DNA of 61,725 nt. Source: Candidatus Anammoxibacter sp. (GTDB taxonomy: Bacteria > Planctomycetota > Brocadiia > Brocadiales > Anammoxibacteraceae). The notes beneath the pieces were generated by a model. It saw only the letters and a program-made list of their open reading frames with translations, was not told the DNA's origin and did not search any database. The position numbers and the translations under genes are program-made. Positions 1 to 8,183 of the stretch are shown piece by piece; the first letter of the stretch is position 1, and each line of letters starts with the position of its first letter. Where the stretch lies: the NCBI GenBank assembly GCA_021777105.1, contig JAIQZQ010000071.1:1-61725 (forward strand). Reading direction: 5' to 3'.

Positions 1-440
1 TATTGGCGCTATATTCAAACCCAGGGCGTTGCCCTGGGCTATATTAACTCCGCCCTTTCAGGGCTGTTTACGCATTAACGTTTTAATAATAAAATATACA
101 ATTCAAGCCCCAACGGGGCGGCTTTAATATAGCCTGGGGCAACGCCCCAGGGCTTAAGATAAAAAAGAGATCAGCCCTGAAAGGGCGATTTAAGCACTGA
201 CGTATCGCTTTTGCTTTTAAATTTTTGATCTTAACCTAACACCTATGGGCTAAAGCCTACCCCTCCCCGTATCGTTTTGTTAACAGCCCATCAAATTGCA
301 TATCAAATAACCGCAAAATATTTACTTTCGTTTCACCAGACTCAGCGCTAATATAGTTAGGATTTGTAGTTACGCTTTTACCTTGTGTCTTTGTGGCTTA
401 ATTTGCTTTTCAACTTTTAACTTGCCCGGTTCGCCCGGGC
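1..440. repeat. Non-coding leader region with GC-rich hairpin repeats
   Basis: No credible gene is present. The stretch carries two related palindromes, CCCAGGGCGTTGCCCTGGG at 20-38 and CCTGGGGCAACGCCCCAGG at 133-151. It also has several 'ccctttcaggg/ccctgaaaggg' words and a copy of the dispersed 20-mer (reverse complement of CCCATAGGTGTTAGGTTAAG) at 230-249. Positions 1-34 recur at 61577-61610 with one mismatch. Just before the first gene there is a 'cttgtgtctttgtggcttaa' word of the intergenic word-repeat family. Confidence 0.7.
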
Positions 441-450
441 CGGAGCAAAC

Positions 451-1305
451 ATGAACAAAATCAATAAAATAAAAACTTTAGCCGGCGTTGAAATGCCGCA
501 GCTTATTTACGGAACCGCATGGAAAAAGGAGCGCACAACCGATTTAGTTGTTCAGGCGGTTGTGCAGGGATTTAACGGCATCGACACTGCGTGTCAGCCG
601 CGTCATTATCGCGAAGACCTGGTCGGCGAGGCCGTTGCGCAACTAAATCAGCGTCATGGCGTTAAACGGGAAGACCTTTATATTCAAACAAAGTTTACCG
701 CTGTTGACGGGCAGGATCCGGACAGCATTCCGTATGATCCAACCGCGCCGTTAAAGGAACAGGTAAAACAATCCTTCGCCCAAACCCAAAAAAATCTTGG
801 AACGGATTATGTTGACTCGCTTGTGTTGCATTCGCCCCTTAACACTTTAGAAGCGCTTATGGAAGTATGGACTGCCATGGAAGAAATTTATGAAGCCGGG
901 GGCGCCGGGCAAATAGGGATAAGCAACTGTTATTACCAGAATGTAATGGAGTTGCTCTGGACAAACGCAAAAGTAAAACCCGCTGTTTTACAAAACCGCT
1001 TCAGCCCTGAAACAGGTTATGATAGAGATTTAAGGACCTGGTGCAATGAAAACGGGGTAAAGACACAAACTTTCTGGACGTTAACGGCAAATCCCCATAT
1101 TTTAAACCACTCTACAATGAAGGATATCTCAGCAAAACACGGCAAAACCGCGCCTCAAATATTTTTCCGTTATTTGACCCAACGCGGAATCTCCCCATTA
1201 ACAGGGACATGCGACAAAACCCATATGTCTGAAGACCTGCAAATATTCAGCTTTGATATTGATGAAGATGATATTGAAGCAATTAACGGCTTGTTGTATT
1301 CATAA
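451..1305 (+). CDS. Aldo/keto reductase
   Basis: A 284-aa NAD(P)H-dependent oxidoreductase of the aldo/keto reductase superfamily, expected to be a cytosolic TIM barrel reducing aldehydes or ketones. The full catalytic tetrad is visible: D45 (GIDTA), Y53 (RHYRED), K81 (IQTKF) and H127 (VLHSP). 'GISNCYYQNV' is the usual strand leading to the cofactor site. Length is normal for the family. The ATG at 451 has a GGAG a few bases upstream. It stands alone, followed on the opposite strand by an ATPase gene, so context gives no substrate. Confidence 0.9.
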   Translation: MNKINKIKTLAGVEMPQLIYGTAWKKERTTDLVVQAVVQGFNGIDTACQPRHYREDLVGEAVAQLNQRHGVKREDLYIQTKFTAVDGQDPDSIPYDPTAPLKEQVKQSFAQTQKNLGTDYVDSLVLHSPLNTLEALMEVWTAMEEIYEAGGAGQIGISNCYYQNVMELLWTNAKVKPAVLQNRFSPETGYDRDLRTWCNENGVKTQTFWTLTANPHILNHSTMKDISAKHGKTAPQIFFRYLTQRGISPLTGTCDKTHMSEDLQIFSFDIDEDDIEAINGLLYS

Positions 1306-1401
1306 GGCGGATGAACCGGAAAGTAAAAATGATTGGAATGTTATTTTAAGAACTGGAGCTCCAAAAGATGAATACCGAGATGGACTGGGAATATTAATTA
1401 T

Positions 1402-2571
1402 TCAGTCTTTCGTCTTTAATGTTGTCTCAATTTGTTCCCAGCTTAAAACATTTATGCCGTCCCTTTTCATGATATTATCGCCTGCGTAAACCAAGAAAAG
1501 GTTTTGAGGGTCAGCTCCTGTGATTGCTCCCCAATATTTTAAACCATCAAGGAATTCCCTTGAAAACGTTTTAGCCGCTTTTATCTCAACGGCAATTGGA
1601 TTTGATCCCTTATCAATTATTAAATCTATCTCTTTTCTATGATTATCTCTCCAATAGTAAACAGGAAAATGTAGGTCGCAATTATAATTATATTTAATTA
1701 TCTCGCTTATTACAAAATTTTCAAATATCCTCCCTCTATAATAGTGTGTTGCATACTGTTCCGCATTTCGTATATTTAATAGATAACAAAGCAAACCTGT
1801 GTCATAAAAGAAAATCTTAGGAGATTTAATAAGCCTTTTATTATAATTTTTGTGAAAAGTTCTAAGGCGGAAAATAATAAAACTGGTTTCAAGAACATTT
1901 AACCATTCCTTAACAGTGATTGCGGAAATTCCGCAATCTTCTGAAATGGATTGCAGGTTTAAGATTTGACCGCTCCTGCCTGCAATCATTCCAATAAATT
2001 TAACAAAGTTATCATAGTTGCTGATATTTTTTAATAACCGTATATCCCTTTCAATGTATGTGTTTAAATACGACCTGTAAAATGTTTCAGGTTTTATGCC
2101 TTTATTATAAATTCTCGGATAACCGCCTGTGATTACAAGTTTTTCTAAATTAGTATTAAATTTTCCGGTAGTTTTTAACTCAACGGCGCTAAACGGCAAT
2201 AAATAATGAATTCCAATCCTTCCCGCTAAAGATTGAACACTTTCCATTAACAAATAATTTTGCGATCCCGTGATAATAAAATCGCCTTCAAGGTTCCTCT
2301 CATCAATTATTTGCTGTAAATAAGATAAAATATGAGGGCATTTTTGAATTTCATCAAATATAACCCGCGAGTTATATTTTTCCAGAAAATCCCTTGGGTC
2401 TGAATTGGCCCACTCGCGAATATCCTGGTTTTCAAAACTTACATATTTATGTTTTGAAAATAGCTCTTTTGCTAATGTCGTTTTTCCAGATTGTCGTGGC
2501 CCAAGTATAGCGACAGCAGGGAAACTTTTGGCATTTTCCAGTAAAGTGTTTGATATTTGTCTTTTAATCAT
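1402..2571 (-). CDS. AAA ATPase with C-terminal DUF4143 domain
   Basis: A 389-aa P-loop ATPase of the AAA_14/DUF4143 family. Walker A is LGPRQSGKTT near residue 23 and Walker B is VIFDEIQ. The C-terminal half carries DUF4143 with a PD-(D/E)xK-like pattern (KEIDLIID, then AVEIKAAK). These proteins are widespread in candidate phyla and Bacteroidetes and have no settled function; some resemble toxin-antitoxin or archaeal ATPases. The reading frame stays open to 2616, but the ATG at 2571 (MIKRQIS) matches the family start. A second family member lies at 57564-58850. Confidence 0.88.
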   Translation of the reverse strand: MIKRQISNTLLENAKSFPAVAILGPRQSGKTTLAKELFSKHKYVSFENQDIREWANSDPRDFLEKYNSRVIFDEIQKCPHILSYLQQIIDERNLEGDFIITGSQNYLLMESVQSLAGRIGIHYLLPFSAVELKTTGKFNTNLEKLVITGGYPRIYNKGIKPETFYRSYLNTYIERDIRLLKNISNYDNFVKFIGMIAGRSGQILNLQSISEDCGISAITVKEWLNVLETSFIIFRLRTFHKNYNKRLIKSPKIFFYDTGLLCYLLNIRNAEQYATHYYRGRIFENFVISEIIKYNYNCDLHFPVYYWRDNHRKEIDLIIDKGSNPIAVEIKAAKTFSREFLDGLKYWGAITGADPQNLFLVYAGDNIMKRDGINVLSWEQIETTLKTKD

Positions 2572-3062
2572 AATATAGTTATCAACATAAGGTTTTCGAA
2601 AATAAATTATAAGCAACTTTAAATTTATTTGTTATTTCTCACAACCGTTCGAAATGAAACGTGTGTGTGTTTTTGTAAATTAGGGTATATTGTAAAATTC
2701 GAAAACTTGAGCCGCTCGACTATATTAAATATACATTTAATTGTACAAATCCGCAATCGATTTATTGATTTGTACAAATAAATGGCAAAAATCTCTATCC
2801 GTTTCAAGTAATTTTAGAGGTTTAAACCGTTGTTTTGCGCCAAATTTAACGCGAATATTTAAACTTCAGATTTAAATTAAAACTTTCTTTTTTGGAACCG
2901 ATACTATACAATGAACTAACCAGTCAATGAATGGATAGTCTTAAAGTTTTGATTCTCTTTGTGTCTTAGTGGCCTAAATCGCTTTTGCCATTTATCTGTG
3001 TAATTTGTGGTTGACGCTTGTTGCTTTTTTATTTGTCCGGCTTGCCCGGGTTAGGAAAACCA
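2572..3062. other. AT-rich intergenic region with no credible gene
   Basis: AT-rich DNA separating the divergent ATPase and HTH genes, so promoters for both probably lie here. I see no convincing coding sequence. A 60-codon minus-strand frame at 2625-2807 has no ribosome site or recognisable content. Positions about 2955-3015 contain the intergenic words 'gtgtcttagtggccta' and 'ctgtgtaatttgtggttga', in the orientation typical of DNA upstream of a start. Confidence 0.6.
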
Positions 3063-3695
3063 ATGATACTTCCTTTTAAATCAAAATATTTGATACCTGC
3101 TAAAGAGTTTCGGCGGTTGTCCGTGCTTCTCGTTATCCATAACGACCCAACCGCAAGCCAGCAAAAAATAGCCGAGCTTACTGATATGAGCAGCTCCATG
3201 GTGAACAATTACATCAAGGAGCATCAAAAAAACAAGCTTGTAACCGTCACAGGCAACACCAATCGCACAACAAGCTACCATCTCTCTGCCTCCGGCCGCA
3301 ACATGCTTATATCCTCACTCTTATCATATTCAACCGATATTGTTCAAATTTACGGAGCCGCTAAACGCGAGCTTAGCGCAAGTCTAAACAAGATAAATTC
3401 CCATGGCGTTAACAGCATAACTTTGTTTGGCGCGGCCGAGACATGCGAGGTTGTGCATGCCGCGATCAAAGAGACGCCGCTCAAAGTTGTGGCAATACTT
3501 GACAACGATAGAAATAAGCAAGGCAAACCATTTAACGGGCTGATAATACAACCTCCGGAATTGCTAAGACAGATAGAATTTGACGCGGTCGTAATCACAT
3601 CGTTCGGCAAACAGGAGGAGATTTACAAAAATATAATCAAGATCAGAGGCAGTGACAAAAACATTATAAAGTTAACTGATTTGTACGAAGTGTAG
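3063..3695 (+). CDS. Winged-helix transcriptional regulator with C-terminal Rossmann-like domain
   Basis: A 210-aa protein with two parts. Residues about 10-90 form a MarR-like winged helix (the segment ASQQKIAELTDMSSSMVNNY is a typical DNA-recognition helix). Residues about 110-210 form a nucleotide-sugar or CoA-binding Rossmann-like domain (SITLFGAAETCEVVHAAI, VVAILDNDRNKQGK). This architecture is common at the head of polysaccharide clusters, so it may sense a nucleotide-sugar or redox ligand and control the glycan genes that follow. The ATG at 3063 is preferred because AGGAAAA precedes it; an in-frame start at 3018 lies in intergenic repeat DNA. Confidence 0.75.
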   Translation: MILPFKSKYLIPAKEFRRLSVLLVIHNDPTASQQKIAELTDMSSSMVNNYIKEHQKNKLVTVTGNTNRTTSYHLSASGRNMLISSLLSYSTDIVQIYGAAKRELSASLNKINSHGVNSITLFGAAETCEVVHAAIKETPLKVVAILDNDRNKQGKPFNGLIIQPPELLRQIEFDAVVITSFGKQEEIYKNIIKIRGSDKNIIKLTDLYEV

Positions 3696-3738
3696 TTTGT
3701 TGTTGGGTTTCGTCCCTCTACCCAACCTACACAACTAC
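3692..3738 (+). terminator. Imperfect hairpin after the HTH gene
   Basis: GTAGTTTGT...TTGGGT pairs with ACCCAA...ACAACTAC around a loop of about 11 nt. It overlaps the stop codon of the regulator gene. There is no long T-run, so it may be a dispersed palindromic repeat ('gggtttcg...tacccaac' type) rather than a true terminator. Confidence 0.4.
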
Positions 3739-3811
3739 GCAAACGGTTGCCGGCGACGACTAAAAATAGTATTTGTAATTTGATTGTTATCGTTTTATTT
3801 GCGGTGTGAAA

Positions 3812-5692
3812 ATGAAAAAAAACGGAAACACTATTAAAATTGGGGATCAAGTAATTGGAGACGGTTACCCAACATACCTAATAGCCGAGATAGGCATTAA
3901 CCACAACGGCGATGTCAATCTTGCGAAAAAGTTGATTGATATTGCGGCGGAATCCAATATGGACGCCGTAAAATTTCAAAAAAGAGATCTGCCCAGCCTC
4001 TACAGCGCCGACATGCTGAATAACACATATAAATATGAACAACATTATCAATATACCATCCCTATCCTTAAAAATGTTGAGCTGACGGATGACGAGTTCC
4101 TGATGTTAAAAAAGTACAGCGTTAAGAAAGGTCTTGAGTTCCTTTGCACTCCGTTTGATATTAAAAGCGCTGATTCGTTAGCAAATATAGGAGTAAACGC
4201 CTTTAAAATTGCATCGGCTGATCTTACAAATCTTGAGCTGTTGGAGCACACCGCTTCAATGGGCAAACCAATGATTGTCTCCACCGGCATGTCTTACTGG
4301 GAAGATATTGAAAAGGGAGTTGAAGTTCTTCGCAAAAGTGGGATTCCGTTCGCCCTGCTTCATTGCCGAAGCGTTTACCCGGTATGGCCACGGGAAGTTA
4401 ATCTTGAAATGATTAACAGGCTTAAGAAATTTGATTGCCCGGTCGGTTACTCCGGGCATGAAATCGGCATTGTCATACCTTTGGTTGCAGCATCCATGGG
4501 AGCTTGTATAATTGAAAAGCATATAACGCTTGACATGAAAATGCCTGGGCCCGATCACAAGATCAGTCTGGAATTTCAGGAACTTAAGAGATTGGCGCGT
4601 GATATCAGAGTTGCCGACCAGGCCATGGGCAAGGCAAGCAGGTTTCTGCTGCGCGGTGAGATAATGAATAGGGAACTTCTGGGCAAGAGTTTGATTGCGA
4701 AGGTTCGGATAAAAAGCGGAACGCTTATAACCAGAGAAATGATTAAAGTTCAGGGGCCGGGTAAAGGGCTGGCGCCTAACAAAATAGACGATCTTGTGGG
4801 AAAGACGGTTTATCGGGATATTGAAAAAGACGCATTTTTTATAGACGACGACCTTAACGGCGAAGCGCATCATGATTTTAGCGGGTCTTTCAAAGGCCGT
4901 TGGGGTTTGATTTCCAGGTTTAATGATTTTGAGGAAATTATCGCTCTTAATCCAAAAATAGTTGAGTTTCATCTTGCGGAAAATGATTGCGATTTCGATT
5001 TTAAACCACAAAATAGTTATTCGCAGGAATTAATTGTTCACGTGCCTGAATACATGGGCGATCGTATTATGGACCTCTGCAGCAGCGACGAAAAGTTCAG
5101 AAAAGAGTCCGTCGCCTTGTTTCAGAAGTTTATAGATTTTACAAGATCAATATCATCCAGTTTTCATGGAACGGCAAAAGTGTTGGCGCATCCAGGCGGG
5201 CAGAGTTTAAACACAAAACTTGATAAACAACCATTACGCGACGCGCTCATAAAGTCGTTTAGAGAGATCAATTCCGATGGGGTAGAAGCCTTGCTTGAAA
5301 ACGTGCCTCCGTATCCATGGCATTTTGGAGGGCAGTGGAAATGCAGCTATTTTATGGACGCGGATGATGTCGTTGACTTTTGCGAAGAGACAGGAGTTAA
5401 GATCTGTTTTGACACTTCCCATGCCGCGTTGTATTGCAACGCCAAAGATAAAAGCCTTGCCGACTATACCGGAAAGGTTAGACCGTATATTAGCCACATC
5501 CATTTTGCCGACGCTTACGGCCTTGACGGCGAAGGAGTGCAGATCGGCGATGGCGATATAAATTTTATCGAGGTAATGGCCGAGCTTAAAGATTACAAGG
5601 GCAGTTGGGTTCCCGAGGTATGGCGCGGCCATTTACAGAACGGCAAAGGATTTATTGAAGCTCTAAATAAGTTAAAAGTGTTTGGGCTTTAG
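3812..5692 (+). CDS. NeuB-like nonulosonate synthase fused to a xylose-isomerase-like TIM barrel
   Basis: About 626 aa with three modules. Residues about 15-280 are the NeuB/PseI/SpsE synthase barrel, which condenses phosphoenolpyruvate with an amino-sugar. Seen are AEIGINHNGD, VKFQKR, IASADLTN, and the metal-site histidines in GYSGHE and IEKHITLD. Residues about 285-350 form an SAF (antifreeze-like) domain (LLGKSLIAK...GLAPNKIDDLVGK). Residues about 360-626 are a sugar isomerase/AP-endonuclease-2-like barrel with likely metal ligands in LLENVPP, CFDTSH, HIHFAD and VPEVWRGH. Ordinary NeuB is about 340 aa, so the last barrel is a fusion. GTG at 3806 is an alternative start. The real sugar product cannot be read from sequence. 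Confidence 0.88.
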   Translation: MKKNGNTIKIGDQVIGDGYPTYLIAEIGINHNGDVNLAKKLIDIAAESNMDAVKFQKRDLPSLYSADMLNNTYKYEQHYQYTIPILKNVELTDDEFLMLKKYSVKKGLEFLCTPFDIKSADSLANIGVNAFKIASADLTNLELLEHTASMGKPMIVSTGMSYWEDIEKGVEVLRKSGIPFALLHCRSVYPVWPREVNLEMINRLKKFDCPVGYSGHEIGIVIPLVAASMGACIIEKHITLDMKMPGPDHKISLEFQELKRLARDIRVADQAMGKASRFLLRGEIMNRELLGKSLIAKVRIKSGTLITREMIKVQGPGKGLAPNKIDDLVGKTVYRDIEKDAFFIDDDLNGEAHHDFSGSFKGRWGLISRFNDFEEIIALNPKIVEFHLAENDCDFDFKPQNSYSQELIVHVPEYMGDRIMDLCSSDEKFRKESVALFQKFIDFTRSISSSFHGTAKVLAHPGGQSLNTKLDKQPLRDALIKSFREINSDGVEALLENVPPYPWHFGGQWKCSYFMDADDVVDFCEETGVKICFDTSHAALYCNAKDKSLADYTGKVRPYISHIHFADAYGLDGEGVQIGDGDINFIEVMAELKDYKGSWVPEVWRGHLQNGKGFIEALNKLKVFGL

Positions 5693-5929
5693 CAGCGACA
5701 TTATATGCGCTTTTATCCAGAATCAAGTATCGTGTACCCAGCATCCCGCAACGCGCAGATGCAGAAGGGTGGAAAAGTTATTCCGCCCCCACGGGGACGG
5801 AGTCCTTTTACTCTGGATATAGTTTCAAATTAAACATGCTTTACAGCTTTTAATTGTTAATAGAATTGCTAATCTGATATATTGTTTTTATATATATTTG
5901 CTAACAGTTAAAAGTGTGTAGAGGTCGTT

Positions 5930-6163
5930 ATGAGCAAGGCTATTTCGTTGAGATTAGATGATAATATTTTTACTGAAACGCAGAACATTTTAAAAAAGAT
6001 ACAGGTTTCCAGAAATTCTTATGTGAATGACGCGATTAAATATTATAACCGGGCAATGAAACGAAAATTACTTGAAGAACAATATGCCTGGGAGTCAACC
6101 ATGGTAAGCAAACATTCTTTAGAGATTAATAAAGAATTTCAGGAAATTGATAAAAAAAAATGA
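5930..6163 (+). CDS. Ribbon-helix-helix antitoxin-like protein
   Basis: A 77-aa CopG/Arc-type protein. The N-terminus KAISLRLDDNIF is the beta strand of a ribbon-helix-helix, followed by 'SRNSYVNDAIKYYNRAM'. Such proteins bind operator DNA and usually neutralise a partner toxin. Its stop overlaps the start of the next gene (ATGA at 6160), so it is translationally coupled to the nucleotidyltransferase and HepT-like genes. It may be the autoregulator of that module. It starts at 5930 with GAGGTCG a few bases upstream. Confidence 0.75.
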   Translation: MSKAISLRLDDNIFTETQNILKKIQVSRNSYVNDAIKYYNRAMKRKLLEEQYAWESTMVSKHSLEINKEFQEIDKKK

Positions 6164-6534
6164 GCGAAGCTAATCTTGAAAAATATAGAGAGTTTATAAT
6201 TAATAAACAAAACAGGATTAGTCGTGAAAATCATCAACGGTTTAAAAAGGCGTGGAAAGATTTTGATAAAATTGTTGAGATGTTAATAAAAAAATATAAT
6301 CCTCAGCGTATTTATCAATGGGGTTCTCTGCTTAACGAAGATCATTTTTCAAATATTTCAGATATCGATATTGCTGTTGAAGGCGTTCTGAACGTTAAAG
6401 AATATTTTAAAATGTTCGGCGATGCGGATGAAATGACTGATTTTCATCTGGATTTGGCGCAAATAGAGAAGGTTGAGCCCCTCTTTGCGAAAAAAATACG
6501 AGAAAAAGGACGTTTAGTTTATGAAAGAGAATAA
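6160..6534 (+). CDS. MNT-type minimal nucleotidyltransferase (antitoxin-like)
   Basis: A 124-aa protein of the nucleotidyltransferase superfamily. The active-site signature is G55-S56 followed by D68-x-D70 (YQWGSLL...SDIDIAV). In known HepT/MNT modules the MNT protein inactivates the HepT toxin by adding AMP to a tyrosine. It overlaps the RHH gene upstream by 4 nt and the HepT-like gene downstream by 14 nt, so the three genes form one operon. Confidence 0.82.
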   Translation: MSEANLEKYREFIINKQNRISRENHQRFKKAWKDFDKIVEMLIKKYNPQRIYQWGSLLNEDHFSNISDIDIAVEGVLNVKEYFKMFGDADEMTDFHLDLAQIEKVEPLFAKKIREKGRLVYERE

Positions 6535-7003
6535 AGTTATTTCTGAATTAATTAGCGAAATACAAAGCTCTAAGGAAACGTTAACAAAGATAGACGAATT
6601 CTATGATAAGTTTATAAATAATGAATTAAAACAAATTGGCAAAAACACGTTCACCGCAATTGTGATGGCTGAAATCCTTGTTGATTTTTACACATGCCTG
6701 GAAACACTTTTTATAAAAATATCACAATTTTATGAAAATAATTTACAAAGAGATAAATGGCATTCAGAATTATTGCATAAAATGACACTTGAAATTGAAG
6801 ATATACGGCCTGCTGTTATTACCAAAGAAACATGTTTTATATTGCAGGAAATAATGAAGTTTCGTCATTTCAAAAGATACTATTTTGAGTTTAACTATGA
6901 TTGGGACAAACTAGAATTCCTGGAAAAAGAATATAACAAGGTTAAAGAGCTTTTGGATAAGGATTTAAATAATTTTAAAAATATCTTAAAAGATTTAGGT
7001 TAA
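6521..7003 (+). CDS. HepT-like protein with altered active-site motif
   Basis: A 160-aa all-helical protein, expected toxin partner of the MNT gene just upstream. HepT RNases carry an R-x4-H-x-Y motif. Here the corresponding segment FRHFKRYYFEF reads R115-x4-Y120-x-F122, so both the histidine and the terminal tyrosine are replaced, while Y120 and Y121 might still be modified. Length and position match the family. Whether it is an active RNase, an inactive relic or a variant is open. The C-terminal half is rich in charged helices (KLEFLEKEYNKVKELLDKD). Confidence 0.72.
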   Translation: MKENKVISELISEIQSSKETLTKIDEFYDKFINNELKQIGKNTFTAIVMAEILVDFYTCLETLFIKISQFYENNLQRDKWHSELLHKMTLEIEDIRPAVITKETCFILQEIMKFRHFKRYYFEFNYDWDKLEFLEKEYNKVKELLDKDLNNFKNILKDLG

Positions 7004-7011
7004 AAGAACCA

Positions 7012-7374
7012 ATGCAAAACACACTTAAAGAGATAACCCCAAGTCATTTTGAAGCGCTAAAAAGAGACTTTGCCGTGAATGATGACCGCGCATTAAAAGA
7101 GTTAACTGCTTTTTTAATAGTCTTTGGCGAACCTCTTTGTAAGCGGCTTCAAAATGAAACAGGCAATGAAACGGAAAATGAACTTTTAACACAAAGCTGG
7201 AGTATCGCTAACGAAATAGGCGGAGCTTTTAGCGAAAAGCTTAAAGCATTTAAGTGTCCGGGTTTTAAAGCGAATTTTTTTACATGGAATCAATTAGCCG
7301 GCAAATACAGCGAAAACAATCTACGAAGTTACACCGGCATGGTTGATTCTTTACTGGTGGCATATGGCGTTTAA
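7012..7374 (+). CDS. Small hypothetical protein paired with a nucleotidyltransferase
   Basis: A 120-aa protein I do not recognise. It is soluble, helical and without a signal peptide. It begins 9 nt after the HepT-like stop and ends 11 nt inside the next gene, so it is translationally coupled to the DUF6036-like nucleotidyltransferase. By analogy with AbiEi/AbiEii-type pairs, the small upstream gene could be the antitoxin. This rests on context only; no DNA-binding motif is visible. Confidence 0.65.
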   Translation: MQNTLKEITPSHFEALKRDFAVNDDRALKELTAFLIVFGEPLCKRLQNETGNETENELLTQSWSIANEIGGAFSEKLKAFKCPGFKANFFTWNQLAGKYSENNLRSYTGMVDSLLVAYGV

Positions 7375-7963
7375 TAAAAAAGAGGACGTAGATAAATTCT
7401 TTGAAAAGGTTGCCTCGTTTGTTGATGAAGATATTAACATCTATTTGCTTGGCGGCTGCTCATTGTTGACCCTTGGCTCGGACAGAGCGACGCAGGATAT
7501 AGATTTTGAGATCAGAAACGCCGGCTATAAAACTATCGAACAAATTCAACATTTTTGCGAGGAAGAAAACATACCTGTTAATTTTTCGGAAGATGTTAGC
7601 AAATGGGGTATGATTAGTATTAGCAATAACAGAGATAAAGCAATTCCATATAACCAATTTTCCAAAGTTAAAGTTGGAATTGTTGACCCCATGGACTCTA
7701 TCATAGGCAAGATAGAGAGGTATACGGATATAGATGCGCAAGATGTTATATTCCTGATAAAAAAGTTTTCTATAAAACCGGACGATTTGATTGCATCGTT
7801 GGCAAAAGCTTTAAACGATAGTGTAAAGTCCGAGAAGATATTTTTGTTTAAAAAACAAGTAGAACTGTTTATATCAACATATTCTCAAAGTTTATGGGGT
7901 GTAGAAAAAGACGATCTTTTACGCTCATGGAGTTCGCTTCTTAAAAAGACGCAAAACGTATAA
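7364..7963 (+). CDS. DUF6036/AbiEii-like nucleotidyltransferase
   Basis: A 199-aa protein with the nucleotidyltransferase signature LLGGCSLLTLGS...TQDIDFEI near residues 27-50 and a later acidic/lysine segment 'DSIIGKIERYTDIDAQDV' typical of DUF6036/AbiEii relatives. These are usually toxin-like nucleotidyltransferases in abortive-infection or toxin-antitoxin operons. The start is placed at ATG 7364 (MAFNKKEDV), overlapping the preceding gene by 11 nt. The earlier in-frame ATG at 7343 adds an unrelated hydrophobic stub. Substrate unknown. Confidence 0.72.
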   Translation: MAFNKKEDVDKFFEKVASFVDEDINIYLLGGCSLLTLGSDRATQDIDFEIRNAGYKTIEQIQHFCEEENIPVNFSEDVSKWGMISISNNRDKAIPYNQFSKVKVGIVDPMDSIIGKIERYTDIDAQDVIFLIKKFSIKPDDLIASLAKALNDSVKSEKIFLFKKQVELFISTYSQSLWGVEKDDLLRSWSSLLKKTQNV

Positions 7964-7973
7964 CGTTTAGTTC

Positions 7974-8014
7974 GGCTAATTAGTTGCAAGGCTCTGACTT
8001 GCAACTAATTAGCC
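7974..8014. repeat. Perfect 17-bp stem hairpin (terminator/REP-like)
   Basis: GGCTAATTAGTTGCAAG, a 7-nt loop, then the exact complement. It lies 10 nt after the nucleotidyltransferase stop. The core TTGCAAG/CTTGCAA resembles the GTTACAAGGC hairpin family found in many gaps of this window. It could end transcription of the toxin-antitoxin operon. Confidence 0.65.
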
Positions 8015-8183
8015 GCGGTATCCAGAGACGCTATGCGCTTTGTTCTCTGCGCCCTGCGCTTTTATCAAGTATCAAATATCCAGAGCTCCAAAACTCCATT
8101 ACTCCTGGCCTGCTGTAACGATAATTCGTTTTAGGCGATCATTTTAAACCAATATGCCCAAACTCGCTGAAAAGTTATAATCA

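Noticed and set aside
1253..1489. Plus-strand frame at the end of the reductase gene
   Set aside because: Overlaps the reductase C-terminus and the ATPase 3' end in other frames; no features of a gene.
2625..2807. 60-codon minus-strand frame
   Set aside because: AT-rich, no ribosome site, no recognisable sequence.
4256..5011. Long minus-strand open frame (251 codons) opposite the NeuB-like gene
   Set aside because: It is the complement of a clearly conserved coding frame, has no ribosome site and shows no domain.
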